64,000 nucleotides of DNA, taken from positions 1,488,001-1,552,000 of the forward strand of contig NZ_LLKN01000002.1 of the NCBI RefSeq assembly GCF_002900095.1, given 5' to 3'. Positions within the stretch are counted from its first letter, which is position 1, and each line of letters starts with the position of its first letter. Under the pieces are notes generated by a model that saw only the letters and a program-made list of their open reading frames with translations, did no database searches and was not told the origin of the DNA. A program made the translations under genes and the position numbers. This stretch comes from Salegentibacter mishustinae. Its GTDB lineage: Bacteria > Bacteroidota > Bacteroidia > Flavobacteriales > Flavobacteriaceae. This document shows positions 1 through 9,058 of this stretch, piece after piece.

Positions 1-222
1 AAAGAATTTAATGTAGATCTTTTAGACAAAATGAATGTCTCTTATAAACAGGGAGAATTCATAGCCTACAAGAGTTTGACAGATTTTAGGAAAATGGCCA
101 AGCAAAAAGCGGTTTCCCCTAAAACTATTGTTTTTAATAACCTGGTAAACAATAAAGCTGAATTTCTTTCAGATTGGGAAGTTCCTGCTTCTGAAAGTTG
201 GCACAAGCGTTTCCTTAATTGA
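1..222 (+). CDS. C-terminal end of an unidentified protein (cut by window start)
   Basis: The reading frame is open from base 1 and ends at the TGA at 220-222, so this is the tail of a gene that begins outside the window; the internal ATG at 31 need not be a start. About 73 residues are visible, soluble and mixed-charge, ending with a tryptophan-rich stretch (SDWEVPASESWHKRFLN). I do not recognise the family. The stop overlaps the ATG of the next gene (TGATG), so the two are probably translationally coupled and in one operon. The overlap supports a real coding end; the function is unknown. Confidence 0.7.
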   Translation, partial: KEFNVDLLDKMNVSYKQGEFIAYKSLTDFRKMAKQKAVSPKTIVFNNLVNNKAEFLSDWEVPASESWHKRFLN

Positions 223-3149
223 TGAAACTTATTCTTAATCCGAAAATCTTACTTTTAACCTGCTTTCTTTTCGTCTTTCCTAATCTTGCTGCGCAAAATA
301 ATCCTTTACTCACAATTGATGTGGAAGAACAAAATAGATGGGTAGATAGCGTATACAATTCAATGAGCCTAAAAGAAAAAGTTGGGCAGTTGTTTATGAT
401 TAGCGTTTCTTCTGAAAGCGGAAAAACCTATATCGAGCAGGCTAAAAAGCAAATTGCTGAAGAATATATTGGTGGGATTATTTTTTCTAAAGGTGGGCCT
501 TTAAGACAGGCCAAGTTAACAAACGAGTTCCAGGAAATTTCAAAAACACCACTTCTCATAGGAATGGATGCTGAATGGGGACTGGCTATGCGCCTGGATT
601 CTACTTTTGCGCTTCCCTGGAATATGAGCCTTGGTGCCATTCAGGATAATAAATTAATAGCAGATGCCGGCGCCGCGATTTCACGGAATACTAAACGATT
701 GGGTGTTCATATTAATTTTGCACCGGTGGTAGATATTAACACCAATCCCGATAACCCGATTATTGGAAATAGAAGTTTTGGAGAAAATAAAATAAATGTA
801 GCTGAAAAGTCCGTCGCTTTTATGCGTGGTATGCATAGGGAAGGAGTTTTATCTAGCGCTAAACATTTTCCCGGTCACGGAGATACAGATGCAGATTCGC
901 ACAAAACCTTACCTACTATTCCTTTTTCAAAAGAAAGACTGGAAGATTTAGAATTGTACCCTTATTATCCATTAATTACCCACGGACTCTCCAGTGTGAT
1001 GGTGGCGCATTTAAATGTACCGGCACTTCAGGAAAATCGTAATACACCAACTTCGCTTTCAAAAGCGGTGATAACAGATCTTTTAAAGGATAAAATGAAT
1101 TTTGAAGGTCTCGTTTTTACTGACGCACTTAATATGAAGGACCTTACAAACAACACCGAACCCGGTGATGCTGAATTAAGAGCTTTTTTGGCGGGAAATG
1201 ATATGCTTTTAATGCCGGAAGAGGTTGAAGTAGCTTCGGAAGTTTTGGTCAATGCCTTTAAAAACGAAATTATAAGTCCGGCGCGATTAGCGCATTCAGT
1301 TAAAAAAATTCTTCAGGCTAAATATAAAGCCGGATTGCATCGACAGAAAGCAGTTCAGGAAAATTTTCTTTCCGAAGAACTCAATACGGTACGCGACCAG
1401 GTTTTATTAGAAGAGCTTTTTGAAAACGCATTGACCCTCATTAAAAATAATAAAGGTGTTTTACCTATTAAAGATCTCGATGATAAAAGGATCGCGTATG
1501 TAAATTTTGGAGACGCAGATGGAGGTCCGTTTTTAAGAGAGTTAAGAAAATATGCAGCAGTAGATTGGATTACTGCAGCCCGTTTAACCGATCTACAAGA
1601 TAAACTTTCTGATTACGATTTAGTGATTCTAGGATATCATAAATCTAACAATAGCCCCTGGGCTTCCTATAAATTTTCCCCGGCAGAACTACATTGGATT
1701 CATCAAATTGCACAGGAAAATAAATCAACCTTAAGCTTGTTCTCAAGTCCGTATGCTTTAAATGACTTGCGAGGCCTCAATGAACTGGATGGAATTTTAG
1801 TTAACTATCAGAATCATGAAGTAGCCCAGGAAAAAGCTGCTCAATTAATTTTTGGTGCAATCGAAGCTAAAGGAAAACTTCCGGTAAGTATTGGCACTAA
1901 TTTTCCTGAAGGTACCGGTTATCAAACAAACAATTTAGAAAGATTGTCTTATGGACTACCTGAAAGTGTTGGGTTAAATTCCTATAAATTAAATAGAATA
2001 GACAGTATTATTAGCGAAGCTATTGATGAAAAAATGACTCCCGGGGCTCAGATTCTTGTAGCCAGAAAAGGGAAAATCGTTTACAATAAAAACTTTGGAT
2101 ACCATACTTACGATAAGCAAATTCCGGTTTCAGACACCTCTGTTTACGATTTAGCATCCTTAACCAAAATTCTCGCGACTTTACCATTAATAATGGAACA
2201 GGAAGAAGAAGGAATTGTAAGTTTTGACACGAAACTTGGAGAAGTGATGCCTGTTTTTCAAAATTCTAACAAGGCCAATATTAGGTTGCAGGATATGCTA
2301 ATGCACTATGCAAGATTAAAATCCTGGATTCCTTTTCATATAAATACCATAGATAGAAAAACAAGGTTGCCTTCTAAGGAATATTTCCATAAAACACCTT
2401 CAGCTGAATTTAATACGAAAGTTGCTAACGAAATGTATCTTAGAAATGATATGCAGGATACTATTCTTAATATTATAAAGGATAGCGAGTTAGAACGGAA
2501 ATTAGATTATAAATATAGTGACCTTCCTTTTTATATTCTCAAATATTACCTGGAAGGCTATTACAATCAAACTCTGCATAATCTTACCCAAAAGAAGATA
2601 TACAAACCTCTTGGTGCCACACATACGGGTTATTTACCAACTTCAAGATTTCCTTTAAAACAAATTGTTCCTACCGAAATTGATAAATTATGGCGTAGAC
2701 AACTTATTCACGGTGTGGTTCACGATCAGGGCGCGGCTTTACAGGGTGGTATTGGAGGTCATGCAGGGCTTTTTAGCAATGCCAATGATGTGGCTAAAAT
2801 AATGCACATCTTTCTTAATAAAGGTGTCTATGGAGGCAAAAGATATTTAAAAGGTGAAACCATTTCTAAATTCAACACTTGTTATTATTGTGAGCAAGAT
2901 GTAAGGCGTGGCGTTGGTTTCGACAAACCCCAGCTGGGAACTTCGGGTCCAACCTGTAATTGTCTCTCTATGGAGAGTTTTGGGCATAGTGGCTTTACAG
3001 GCACCTTTGCCTGGGCAGACCCGGAAGAAGAAATTGTTTATGTATTTTTGTCTAATCGAACTTTCCCCGATTCAACCAATAGAAAATTGATTAGGGAAGA
3101 TGTTAGATCTAGAATACAGGAAGTTATTTATGAAGCTATAGATTTTTAG
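222..3149 (+). CDS. Secreted glycoside hydrolase family 3 / beta-lactamase-family fusion protein
   Basis: A 975-residue two-domain enzyme. An N-terminal signal peptide (MKLILNPKILLLTCFLF, cleavage near NLAAQ) is followed by a GH3 catalytic domain of the NagZ type, carrying the family signature KHFPGHGDTDADSH near residues 213-226, which points to beta-N-acetylglucosaminidase activity on peptidoglycan or muropeptides. A GH3 C-terminal sandwich follows. From about residue 590 comes a class C beta-lactamase/penicillin-binding-like serine hydrolase domain with the SxxK motif SLTK near residue 645. The combination is known in Bacteroidetes and fits periplasmic cell-wall recycling. A TTG lies directly before the ATG at 222; the ATG overlapping the upstream stop is the better start. 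Domain calls are confident; substrate is inferred. Confidence 0.93.
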   Translation: MKLILNPKILLLTCFLFVFPNLAAQNNPLLTIDVEEQNRWVDSVYNSMSLKEKVGQLFMISVSSESGKTYIEQAKKQIAEEYIGGIIFSKGGPLRQAKLTNEFQEISKTPLLIGMDAEWGLAMRLDSTFALPWNMSLGAIQDNKLIADAGAAISRNTKRLGVHINFAPVVDINTNPDNPIIGNRSFGENKINVAEKSVAFMRGMHREGVLSSAKHFPGHGDTDADSHKTLPTIPFSKERLEDLELYPYYPLITHGLSSVMVAHLNVPALQENRNTPTSLSKAVITDLLKDKMNFEGLVFTDALNMKDLTNNTEPGDAELRAFLAGNDMLLMPEEVEVASEVLVNAFKNEIISPARLAHSVKKILQAKYKAGLHRQKAVQENFLSEELNTVRDQVLLEELFENALTLIKNNKGVLPIKDLDDKRIAYVNFGDADGGPFLRELRKYAAVDWITAARLTDLQDKLSDYDLVILGYHKSNNSPWASYKFSPAELHWIHQIAQENKSTLSLFSSPYALNDLRGLNELDGILVNYQNHEVAQEKAAQLIFGAIEAKGKLPVSIGTNFPEGTGYQTNNLERLSYGLPESVGLNSYKLNRIDSIISEAIDEKMTPGAQILVARKGKIVYNKNFGYHTYDKQIPVSDTSVYDLASLTKILATLPLIMEQEEEGIVSFDTKLGEVMPVFQNSNKANIRLQDMLMHYARLKSWIPFHINTIDRKTRLPSKEYFHKTPSAEFNTKVANEMYLRNDMQDTILNIIKDSELERKLDYKYSDLPFYILKYYLEGYYNQTLHNLTQKKIYKPLGATHTGYLPTSRFPLKQIVPTEIDKLWRRQLIHGVVHDQGAALQGGIGGHAGLFSNANDVAKIMHIFLNKGVYGGKRYLKGETISKFNTCYYCEQDVRRGVGFDKPQLGTSGPTCNCLSMESFGHSGFTGTFAWADPEEEIVYVFLSNRTFPDSTNRKLIREDVRSRIQEVIYEAIDF

Positions 3150-3221
3150 CACATAAATTTCAGAAGAATGTCTGCAAAGCTTAATTAATAGAAATAAGAT
3201 TTGGCTTTAATGTCGTAATAC

Positions 3222-3329
3222 CTCACTTAGTGAGTAAAATATTTTCGTAGAAAGTTCACGAAGCATTTTAATTGTAAAATATAATTTTATTTCGAGCATG
3301 TCTCGGAGCATTTAATCTCGATTATCGAG
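3222..3329. repeat. Cluster of short perfect palindromes upstream of bshA
   Basis: The 193-base gap before bshA is filled with small hairpins: CTCACT-T-AGTGAG at 3222-3234, TTCGT/ACGAA around 3244-3263, CGAG/CTCG near 3291-3306, and CTCGAT-T-ATCGAG at 3317-3329. The first and last share the plan CTCnnnTnnnGAGTAAA with compensating arm changes. The last 13 bases recur exactly at 29610-29622. It looks like a dispersed palindromic repeat, or a structured leader; no gene is visible here. Confidence 0.6.
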
Positions 3330-3342
3330 TAAATCAAACTTA

Positions 3343-4476
3343 ATGAAAATAGCCATTGTTTGTTACCCTACCTTTGGTGGTAGTGGAGTGGTAGCGACAG
3401 AGCTGGGCTTAGCTCTTGCTAAACGCGGTCACGAGATACATTTTGTTACATATAGTCATCCTGTTCGCTTAGATCAGCTTACTGGTAATGTTCGCTTTCA
3501 CGAAGTACACGTACCAGAATATCCACTTTTCCATTATCAGCCTTATGAGCTTGCTTTAAGTAGCAAATTGGTGAATGTGGTAAAACAATTCAATATAGAA
3601 CTTTTACACGTTCACTACGCTATTCCGCATGCTTATGCCGGTTATATGGCTAAAAAGATGCTTGCTGAAGAAGGCATAAACCTGCCAATGGTTACTACGC
3701 TTCACGGGACCGATATTACTTTAGTGGGGAATCATCCTTTTTATAAACCTGCGGTAACTTTTAGTATTAATAATAGTGATGTAGTGACATCGGTTTCCCA
3801 GAGTTTAAAGGAAGACACTTTAAAATTCTTTCAAATAAGAAAGGAAATTGAAGTTGTACCCAATTTTATAGACTGCAGCAAATACGATAAAAAAGAGTTT
3901 ACCGATTGCCAGCGGGAAATGATGGCCGATAAAAAGGAAAAAATTATCACGCATATCAGTAATTTCAGGAAAGTGAAGCGTATAGATGATGTGATTAAGA
4001 TCTTTTATGAAATTCAGAAGAAGATAGACGCTAAATTAATGATGGTGGGCGAGGGGCCCGAAAAAGAAATGGCAGAAGATTTAGCTGAAGAACTACACAT
4101 AGAAGATAAAGTAATGTTCCTGGGGCAAAGCCATGAAATAGATAAAATTCTGTGTTTTTCTGACCTGTTCTTGCTGCCTTCAGAGAAAGAAAGTTTTGGA
4201 CTTTCTGCTCTTGAAGCGATGGTAAACGGGGTGGCTGTAATTTCTACGAATACCGGCGGTTTACCGGAAGTAAATCAACACGGAATTTCTGGTTATTTAA
4301 GCAATGTTGGTGATATTGAAGAAATGGCTTCTAACGCGCTAAAAATTCTTCAGAATGAAAAAATCCTGGAGAAATTTAAGCAGGGTGCTCGAGATGTTGC
4401 CGAAAAATTTGATATAAAAAATGTAGTGCCTTTATATGAAGATATCTATACAAAGGCGCTGCAAGTTAAAGCATAA
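3343..4476 (+). CDS. bshA: N-acetyl-alpha-D-glucosaminyl L-malate synthase BshA
   Basis: A 377-residue GT4-family glycosyltransferase that joins GlcNAc from UDP-GlcNAc to L-malate, the first step of bacillithiol synthesis in the cytoplasm. The N-terminal glycine-rich loop (CYPTFGGSGVVATELG, residues 7-22) and the KRGHEIHFVTY strand are typical of BshA. The C-terminal half has the nucleotide-sugar motif with PSEKESFGLSALEAMVNGV and the conserved NTGGLPEV. Length is normal for the family. It stands alone between a palindrome-rich leader and a terminator. Bacillithiol genes bshB and bshC are not in the window. Confidence 0.95.
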   Translation: MKIAIVCYPTFGGSGVVATELGLALAKRGHEIHFVTYSHPVRLDQLTGNVRFHEVHVPEYPLFHYQPYELALSSKLVNVVKQFNIELLHVHYAIPHAYAGYMAKKMLAEEGINLPMVTTLHGTDITLVGNHPFYKPAVTFSINNSDVVTSVSQSLKEDTLKFFQIRKEIEVVPNFIDCSKYDKKEFTDCQREMMADKKEKIITHISNFRKVKRIDDVIKIFYEIQKKIDAKLMMVGEGPEKEMAEDLAEELHIEDKVMFLGQSHEIDKILCFSDLFLLPSEKESFGLSALEAMVNGVAVISTNTGGLPEVNQHGISGYLSNVGDIEEMASNALKILQNEKILEKFKQGARDVAEKFDIKNVVPLYEDIYTKALQVKA

Positions 4477-4509
4477 AAAAAGAGGCTGATTTGATTCAGC
4501 CTCTTTTTA
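4475..4509. terminator. Bidirectional intrinsic terminator
   Basis: AAAAAGAGGCTGA, loop TTTGAT, then TCAGCCTCTTTTT. The perfect stem is flanked by A and T runs, so it can serve both bshA (+) and the convergent outer-membrane gene (-). Confidence 0.92.
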
Positions 4510-4529
4510 ATTTTATCCTCCGTTAATTA

Positions 4530-5033
4530 CTAGAATTGGTATCTAACTCCTAAAGCAATATCTGGTGAGAATTCGTTTAAAACATCATTATCACTAAAGA
4601 ATCCAAATTCCGGTCTAACATCCAATGATATTAATAGCGGGATATCAAAGTCGTACTCTATCCCAACATTACCGGCAAGAAAAAGGTAAGTTCCATCGTC
4701 ACCATCTCTGTCGTTAAAACGAGTATCGTCAACTCCAAGAAGACCAGCACCAGCACCGGCGTACCAGTTAAAACCTCCTTCTATGTTCCAAACCCATTGA
4801 TAAATCCCGGTTAGTTTAAAAGCGTCATAATCGCTGTTATCTCTCCATCCAAGGTCTAATTCCAAACGGTTGTTGTTTGTACCAACAGCTCTTTGATAAG
4901 AAATTTCGGCTCCAACACCATCTCCGCCTCCAAATCTAAGTCCAAGAGCGTTATCTGAAATGGTTTGGGCTTCAGCCTGATTGTAAAATGTTGCGCCGAT
5001 TACAAATGCGGCAAGTAAAAATAATTTTTTCAT
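4530..5033 (-). CDS. Small outer-membrane beta-barrel-like protein
   Basis: 167 residues starting MKKLFLLAAFVIGATF with a cleavable signal peptide ending at QAEAQ. The mature part is rich in alternating aromatic/glycine strands and ends ALGVRYQF, a C-terminal aromatic typical of outer-membrane barrels. The precise family is not recognised; it resembles the many OmpW/OprF-like small barrels of flavobacteria. An upstream in-frame start at 5060 is rejected because it would fall in the promoter TAAATTTG at 5058-5065; the ATG at 5033 directly precedes the signal peptide. It is monocistronic and convergent with bshA. Confidence 0.8.
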   Translation of the reverse strand: MKKLFLLAAFVIGATFYNQAEAQTISDNALGLRFGGGDGVGAEISYQRAVGTNNNRLELDLGWRDNSDYDAFKLTGIYQWVWNIEGGFNWYAGAGAGLLGVDDTRFNDRDGDDGTYLFLAGNVGIEYDFDIPLLISLDVRPEFGFFSDNDVLNEFSPDIALGVRYQF

Positions 5034-5057
5034 AGTTAGCGTTTTTAGAATTCTTGC

Positions 5058-5065
5058 CAAATTTA
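5058..5065 (-). promoter_or_regulatory. Bacteroidetes -7 promoter element for the outer-membrane gene
   Basis: The minus strand reads TAAATTTG, an exact match to TAnnTTTG, about 25 bases upstream of the ATG at 5033. Its position excludes the longer start at 5060. No clear -33 element was confirmed. Confidence 0.6.
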
Positions 5066-5172
5066 AATGTTAAAACATCATCTAAAACGTATGGGACGCC
5101 AATCTATTGTTAATATTGTATAAAAATCTGTTAAGCGTTTCAGGCAAAATTCTCTATTTTTATCGCGTAATT

Positions 5173-8091
5173 ATGAAAGAAAAACTCTACCACTTAGCCC
5201 AGGAAATTGAAGGCCAGTTATATGACGATAAGTTATGGCGTTCTATTTACGCAACAGATGCATCGGTTTACCGCGAAATGCCATTGGCAGTCTGTTATCC
5301 AAAAAGCGAAAATGATTTAAAGAAACTTATAAAATTTGCAAAAGCGCAAAAAACTTCTTTAATCCCACGAACCGCCGGAACTTCGCTGGCAGGCCAGTGT
5401 GTGGGAGATGGGATTGTAGTAGATGTGTCTAAACATTTTACAAAAATCTTAAATATAGACCAGGACGCTAAAACCGTAAGCTTGCAACCTGGAGTAATTC
5501 GCGACGATCTAAACCGGGTTTTAAAAGAATACGGATTGTTTTTTGGACCCAATACTTCAACTTCTAACCGCTGTATGATTGGGGGAATGGTGGGAAATAA
5601 TTCGAGCGGAACCACTTCAATTAAATATGGCACAACTCGAGAAAAGCTCGTTTCTCTAAAAACCATTTTAAGCGACGGGAGTGAGGCTGAATTTAAAGAT
5701 ATTTCTGCCGAAGAATTTCAGGAAAAATTGAAATTAGAAAGCCTGGAAGGAGAAATTTACCGTAAAATTAATGAGCAACTCTCTTCCGAAGAAAATAAAA
5801 AGGAACTTATAGAAAAGTTTCCGCCTAAAAGTTTACATAGAAGAAATACGGGATATGCGATAGATGAATTGTTGTATGCAGAAGTTTTTTCTAAAGATTC
5901 TACCGAGCCTTTAAATTTATGCAAATTACTATGTGGAAGCGAAGGCACCTTGGCCTTTACTACTGAAATTACGCTGAAACTGGATGATCTTCAACCTCCG
6001 AAAGCAGCGATGATCGCAGCACATTTTGATAGTATTGAAAGTTGTATGCAAGCTGTGGTTCCCGTAATGCAGCATTCGCTCTATACCTGCGAAATGATGG
6101 ACAAAACCATCTTAGATTGTACCAAGCAAAACCTTAAATACAAAGAAAATCGATTTTTTATTGAAGGTGATCCCAAAGCGATCTTGATGCTGGAGATAAG
6201 GGCCAATACGGCACAAGAAGTCCAGGAACAAAGTCAAAAAGTACTGGACACCTTAAAAGATTCTAATTTAAGTTATGCTTACCCGGTTTTAATGGGCGAC
6301 CAAATAGAACTGGCTATGGAGCTTCGGAAAGCCGGCCTTGGACTTTTAGGGAATATTGTAGGAGATAAAAAAGCTGTAGCCTGTATTGAAGATACCGCCG
6401 TGGCTATTCCATTCCTGGCCGATTATATATCGGAATTTGCGGAAATAATGAAAAATTATGGACAGGATGCCGTCTACTATGCACACGCCGGTGCCGGGGA
6501 AATTCATTTACGTCCAATTCTGAATTTAAAAAAATCTGAAGATGTAAAACTCTTTAGAAGCATTACTACCGATGTTGCTAAATTGGTCAAAAAATACAAT
6601 GGTTCTTTAAGTGGCGAGCACGGAGACGGTAGGGTAAGAGCCGAATTTATTGAGATGATGATTGGCCCAAAGAACTACCAGCTTCTTAGGGATATTAAAT
6701 TCACGTTTGATCCCGATAATATTTTTAATCCCGGAAAGATTACCGATACCGCTCCCATGGATACTTCGCTTCGCTATGAAGTAGACCGAAAGGAACCGGA
6801 AATTTCAACTTTAATGGATTTTTCGGAATCTGAAGGAATTTTAAAACTATCTGAAAAATGTAACGGGAGCGGAGACTGCCGAAAATCGGCTGAAGCCGGC
6901 GGAACAATGTGCCCAAGTTACCGCGCTACTAAAGATGAAAAAGATACAACCCGCGCCCGGGCAAATACTTTACGCGAATTCCTGACAAATTCAGATAAAA
7001 GTAACAGGTTTAATCACGAAGAAATAAAAGAAGCTTTTGATCTCTGTATTAGTTGTAAAGGTTGTAAAAGTGAATGCCCTTCTAGCGTAGATGTTGCTGC
7101 TTTAAAAGCTGAATTTCAGTACCAGTATCAAAAAGAAAACGGTAAAAGTTTAAGAAGTAAGATCTTTGCCAATAATGGTAAAATGAATGGTCTAGCGTCC
7201 AAAACTCCGGGTATTGCTAATTTTTTCTTTAAAAATTCCGTGGCTTCCGGCATTGCCAAAAAGATAATGGGCGTAGCTCCAGAAAGGACTTTACCAATTT
7301 TAGCCAAACAAACATTAGCAAACTATTATCAAAAGAATAAGAGTCGTTTTCAGATAGAAAATCCTATCAAAACAGTCTATTTCTTTAATGATGAATTTAC
7401 CAATTTCCTGGATTCAGAAATTGGAGTTGACGCTTTAGAATTACTGTATAAACTCAATTACCGCGTAGAATTTGTGAAACACGAGGAAAGCGGAAGAAGC
7501 CATATTTCTAAAGGCTTTCTGGAAGAGGCCAAGGTTTTTGTTGATAAAAACGTGAGTCTATTCAAGGATATAATTTCGGAAGAATCACCATTAATTGGCT
7601 TAGAACCTTCGGCGATCTTAAGTTTTAGAGATGAATATTTAAGATTAGCCGATGATAAAGCGGAAGCAGAAAAACTGGCAAAAAATGCGTTTATCATCGA
7701 AGAATTCCTGAAAAAAGAGATCGCTCTAGGCAATGTAAACTCCGATCAATTTACTTCAGAAGAAAAAAATATTAAAATTCACGGGCATTGCCACCAGAAA
7801 GCACTTTCTAATACAGCCGTAACTTTTGATGTTCTAAATCTACCAAAGAACTTTAAAGTAAGCATTATTCCATCGGGTTGTTGCGGAATGGCAGGCTCTT
7901 TTGGTTATGAAAAAGAACATTACGAAGTGAGTATGAATATTGGTGAACAAACCTTGTTCCCGGCGGTTAGAAAAGCTTCTGAAGAGACCGTTATTTCAGC
8001 CAATGGAACCAGTTGCAGACACCAGATTTTTGATGGTACACAGCGGCAGGCCAAACACCCCGTGAGTATTCTAAGGGAAGCTTTGGTTTAA
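5173..8091 (+). CDS. FAD-linked oxidase / iron-sulfur oxidoreductase fusion (D-lactate dehydrogenase-like)
   Basis: 972 residues. The N-terminal half is an FAD-binding type 4 (VAO/PCMH) domain with PRTAGTSLAGQCVGDG and GGMVGNNSSGTTSIKYG, followed by an FAD-oxidase C-terminal domain including LSGEHGDGRVRAEF. Two 4Fe-4S ferredoxin motifs follow (CNGSGDCRKSAEAGGTMCP and CISCKGCKSECP), then a heterodisulfide-reductase-like cysteine-rich region with HGHCHQKAL and PSGCCGMAGSFG near the C-terminus. This is the architecture of Dld/GlcD-GlcF fusions that oxidise D-lactate or another 2-hydroxy acid and pass electrons to the quinone pool at the membrane. The TTG at 5107 is a poorer start than ATG 5173. 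The exact substrate is inferred. Confidence 0.9.
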   Translation: MKEKLYHLAQEIEGQLYDDKLWRSIYATDASVYREMPLAVCYPKSENDLKKLIKFAKAQKTSLIPRTAGTSLAGQCVGDGIVVDVSKHFTKILNIDQDAKTVSLQPGVIRDDLNRVLKEYGLFFGPNTSTSNRCMIGGMVGNNSSGTTSIKYGTTREKLVSLKTILSDGSEAEFKDISAEEFQEKLKLESLEGEIYRKINEQLSSEENKKELIEKFPPKSLHRRNTGYAIDELLYAEVFSKDSTEPLNLCKLLCGSEGTLAFTTEITLKLDDLQPPKAAMIAAHFDSIESCMQAVVPVMQHSLYTCEMMDKTILDCTKQNLKYKENRFFIEGDPKAILMLEIRANTAQEVQEQSQKVLDTLKDSNLSYAYPVLMGDQIELAMELRKAGLGLLGNIVGDKKAVACIEDTAVAIPFLADYISEFAEIMKNYGQDAVYYAHAGAGEIHLRPILNLKKSEDVKLFRSITTDVAKLVKKYNGSLSGEHGDGRVRAEFIEMMIGPKNYQLLRDIKFTFDPDNIFNPGKITDTAPMDTSLRYEVDRKEPEISTLMDFSESEGILKLSEKCNGSGDCRKSAEAGGTMCPSYRATKDEKDTTRARANTLREFLTNSDKSNRFNHEEIKEAFDLCISCKGCKSECPSSVDVAALKAEFQYQYQKENGKSLRSKIFANNGKMNGLASKTPGIANFFFKNSVASGIAKKIMGVAPERTLPILAKQTLANYYQKNKSRFQIENPIKTVYFFNDEFTNFLDSEIGVDALELLYKLNYRVEFVKHEESGRSHISKGFLEEAKVFVDKNVSLFKDIISEESPLIGLEPSAILSFRDEYLRLADDKAEAEKLAKNAFIIEEFLKKEIALGNVNSDQFTSEEKNIKIHGHCHQKALSNTAVTFDVLNLPKNFKVSIIPSGCCGMAGSFGYEKEHYEVSMNIGEQTLFPAVRKASEETVISANGTSCRHQIFDGTQRQAKHPVSILREALV

Positions 8092-8906
8092 TCCTTTTTT
8101 AAAACGGTAACTGCGGCTACCAAAGGTTTTTGCTTTTTTAGTTCACTAAAATAAGTTAAGTTCCATTTTTTATTTTCGTATTCCAGGACGCTTAAGTTTT
8201 CTATCCAATCGCCGGAATTTAAATATAAGCAGGTGCCTCTCCTATTGGTTTTTCTAATTATTTTAGGCTGGTGGATATGGCCGCAGATCACATATTTATA
8301 GCCGTTTTCAATGGCCAGATCTGAAACTGTTTTTTCAAAACTTGCTATAAATTTCCCGGCATTTTTCACGCTGTTCTTAATTTTTTTGGAAAGCGAATAT
8401 TTCTTTTTCCCCATTTTCACCAAAACCTGATTCAATAATCGGTTAATCAAAATCAATAGATCGTAGCCCCAGCCGCCCAGTTTAGCGATCCACTTCGCTT
8501 TGTGGATTCCAACATCAAATACATCTCCGTGAAAAAACCAGGCTTTTTTGCCGTCCAGTTCCAAAACTAGTTTATCGGTGATACGCAGTTCTCCAATTTG
8601 AGTATCACTAAATTTTCTTAGAAATTCGTCATGATTTCCAGTGATATAGATCACTTCGGTACCCTTACTGCTAAGATCAATGATCTTTTTAATTACTTCT
8701 AAATGAGCTTTAGGAAAATAACTTTTCCTAAATTGCCAGATATCTATAAAGTCTCCGTTAAGTACCAACTTTTTAGGCTGTACACTTTCCAGATATTCAC
8801 TCAGCTCTGCGGCGTGAGCGCCAAACGTACCAAGATGTACATCTGAAATTACTACTATTTCGGGTTTTCTCTTAATAAACAATGATGTGCATTTCTTTGT
8901 ATACAA
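8088..8906 (-). CDS. Calcineurin-like metallophosphoesterase, LpxH-like
   Basis: 272 residues with the whole dimetal phosphoesterase signature: DVHLG (residues 21-25), NGDFIDIW, GNHDE, HGD and CGHIHQP. The order and spacing match UDP-2,3-diacylglucosamine pyrophosphatase-like proteins, so a role in lipid A synthesis is possible, but Bacteroidetes carry several paralogues and the assignment to LpxH is tentative. It has no signal peptide and is probably cytoplasmic or membrane-peripheral. The gene is convergent with the flavo-iron-sulfur gene and the two stop codons overlap by four bases. Confidence 0.85.
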   Translation of the reverse strand: MYTKKCTSLFIKRKPEIVVISDVHLGTFGAHAAELSEYLESVQPKKLVLNGDFIDIWQFRKSYFPKAHLEVIKKIIDLSSKGTEVIYITGNHDEFLRKFSDTQIGELRITDKLVLELDGKKAWFFHGDVFDVGIHKAKWIAKLGGWGYDLLILINRLLNQVLVKMGKKKYSLSKKIKNSVKNAGKFIASFEKTVSDLAIENGYKYVICGHIHQPKIIRKTNRRGTCLYLNSGDWIENLSVLEYENKKWNLTYFSELKKQKPLVAAVTVLKKD

Positions 8907-9035
8907 ATAAAATCAAAGGAAAGGTTTAAGACCTTCAATTAATTTTATTGAATATTTATTAAATCATTAATAAGTAAGCGGTTTGTTAGGTTAATATTAA
9001 ATGGAGATACATTTTTAAATATTGCCTGAAAAAAT

Positions 9036-9043
9036 TACATTTG
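9036..9043 (+). promoter_or_regulatory. -7 promoter element for aroC
   Basis: TACATTTG is a perfect TAnnTTTG match 15 bases before the ATG at 9059, with a TTG at 9022-9024 in the approximate -33 area. Transcription would start near 9050, giving a very short leader and ruling out the upstream in-frame TTG at 9041 as translation start. Confidence 0.7.
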
Positions 9044-9058
9044 TTCAAAATCAATAAA

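Noticed and set aside
2908-3090. 60-codon frame in the end of the GH3 fusion gene
   Set aside because: Overlaps the conserved beta-lactamase domain in another frame; no evidence of use.
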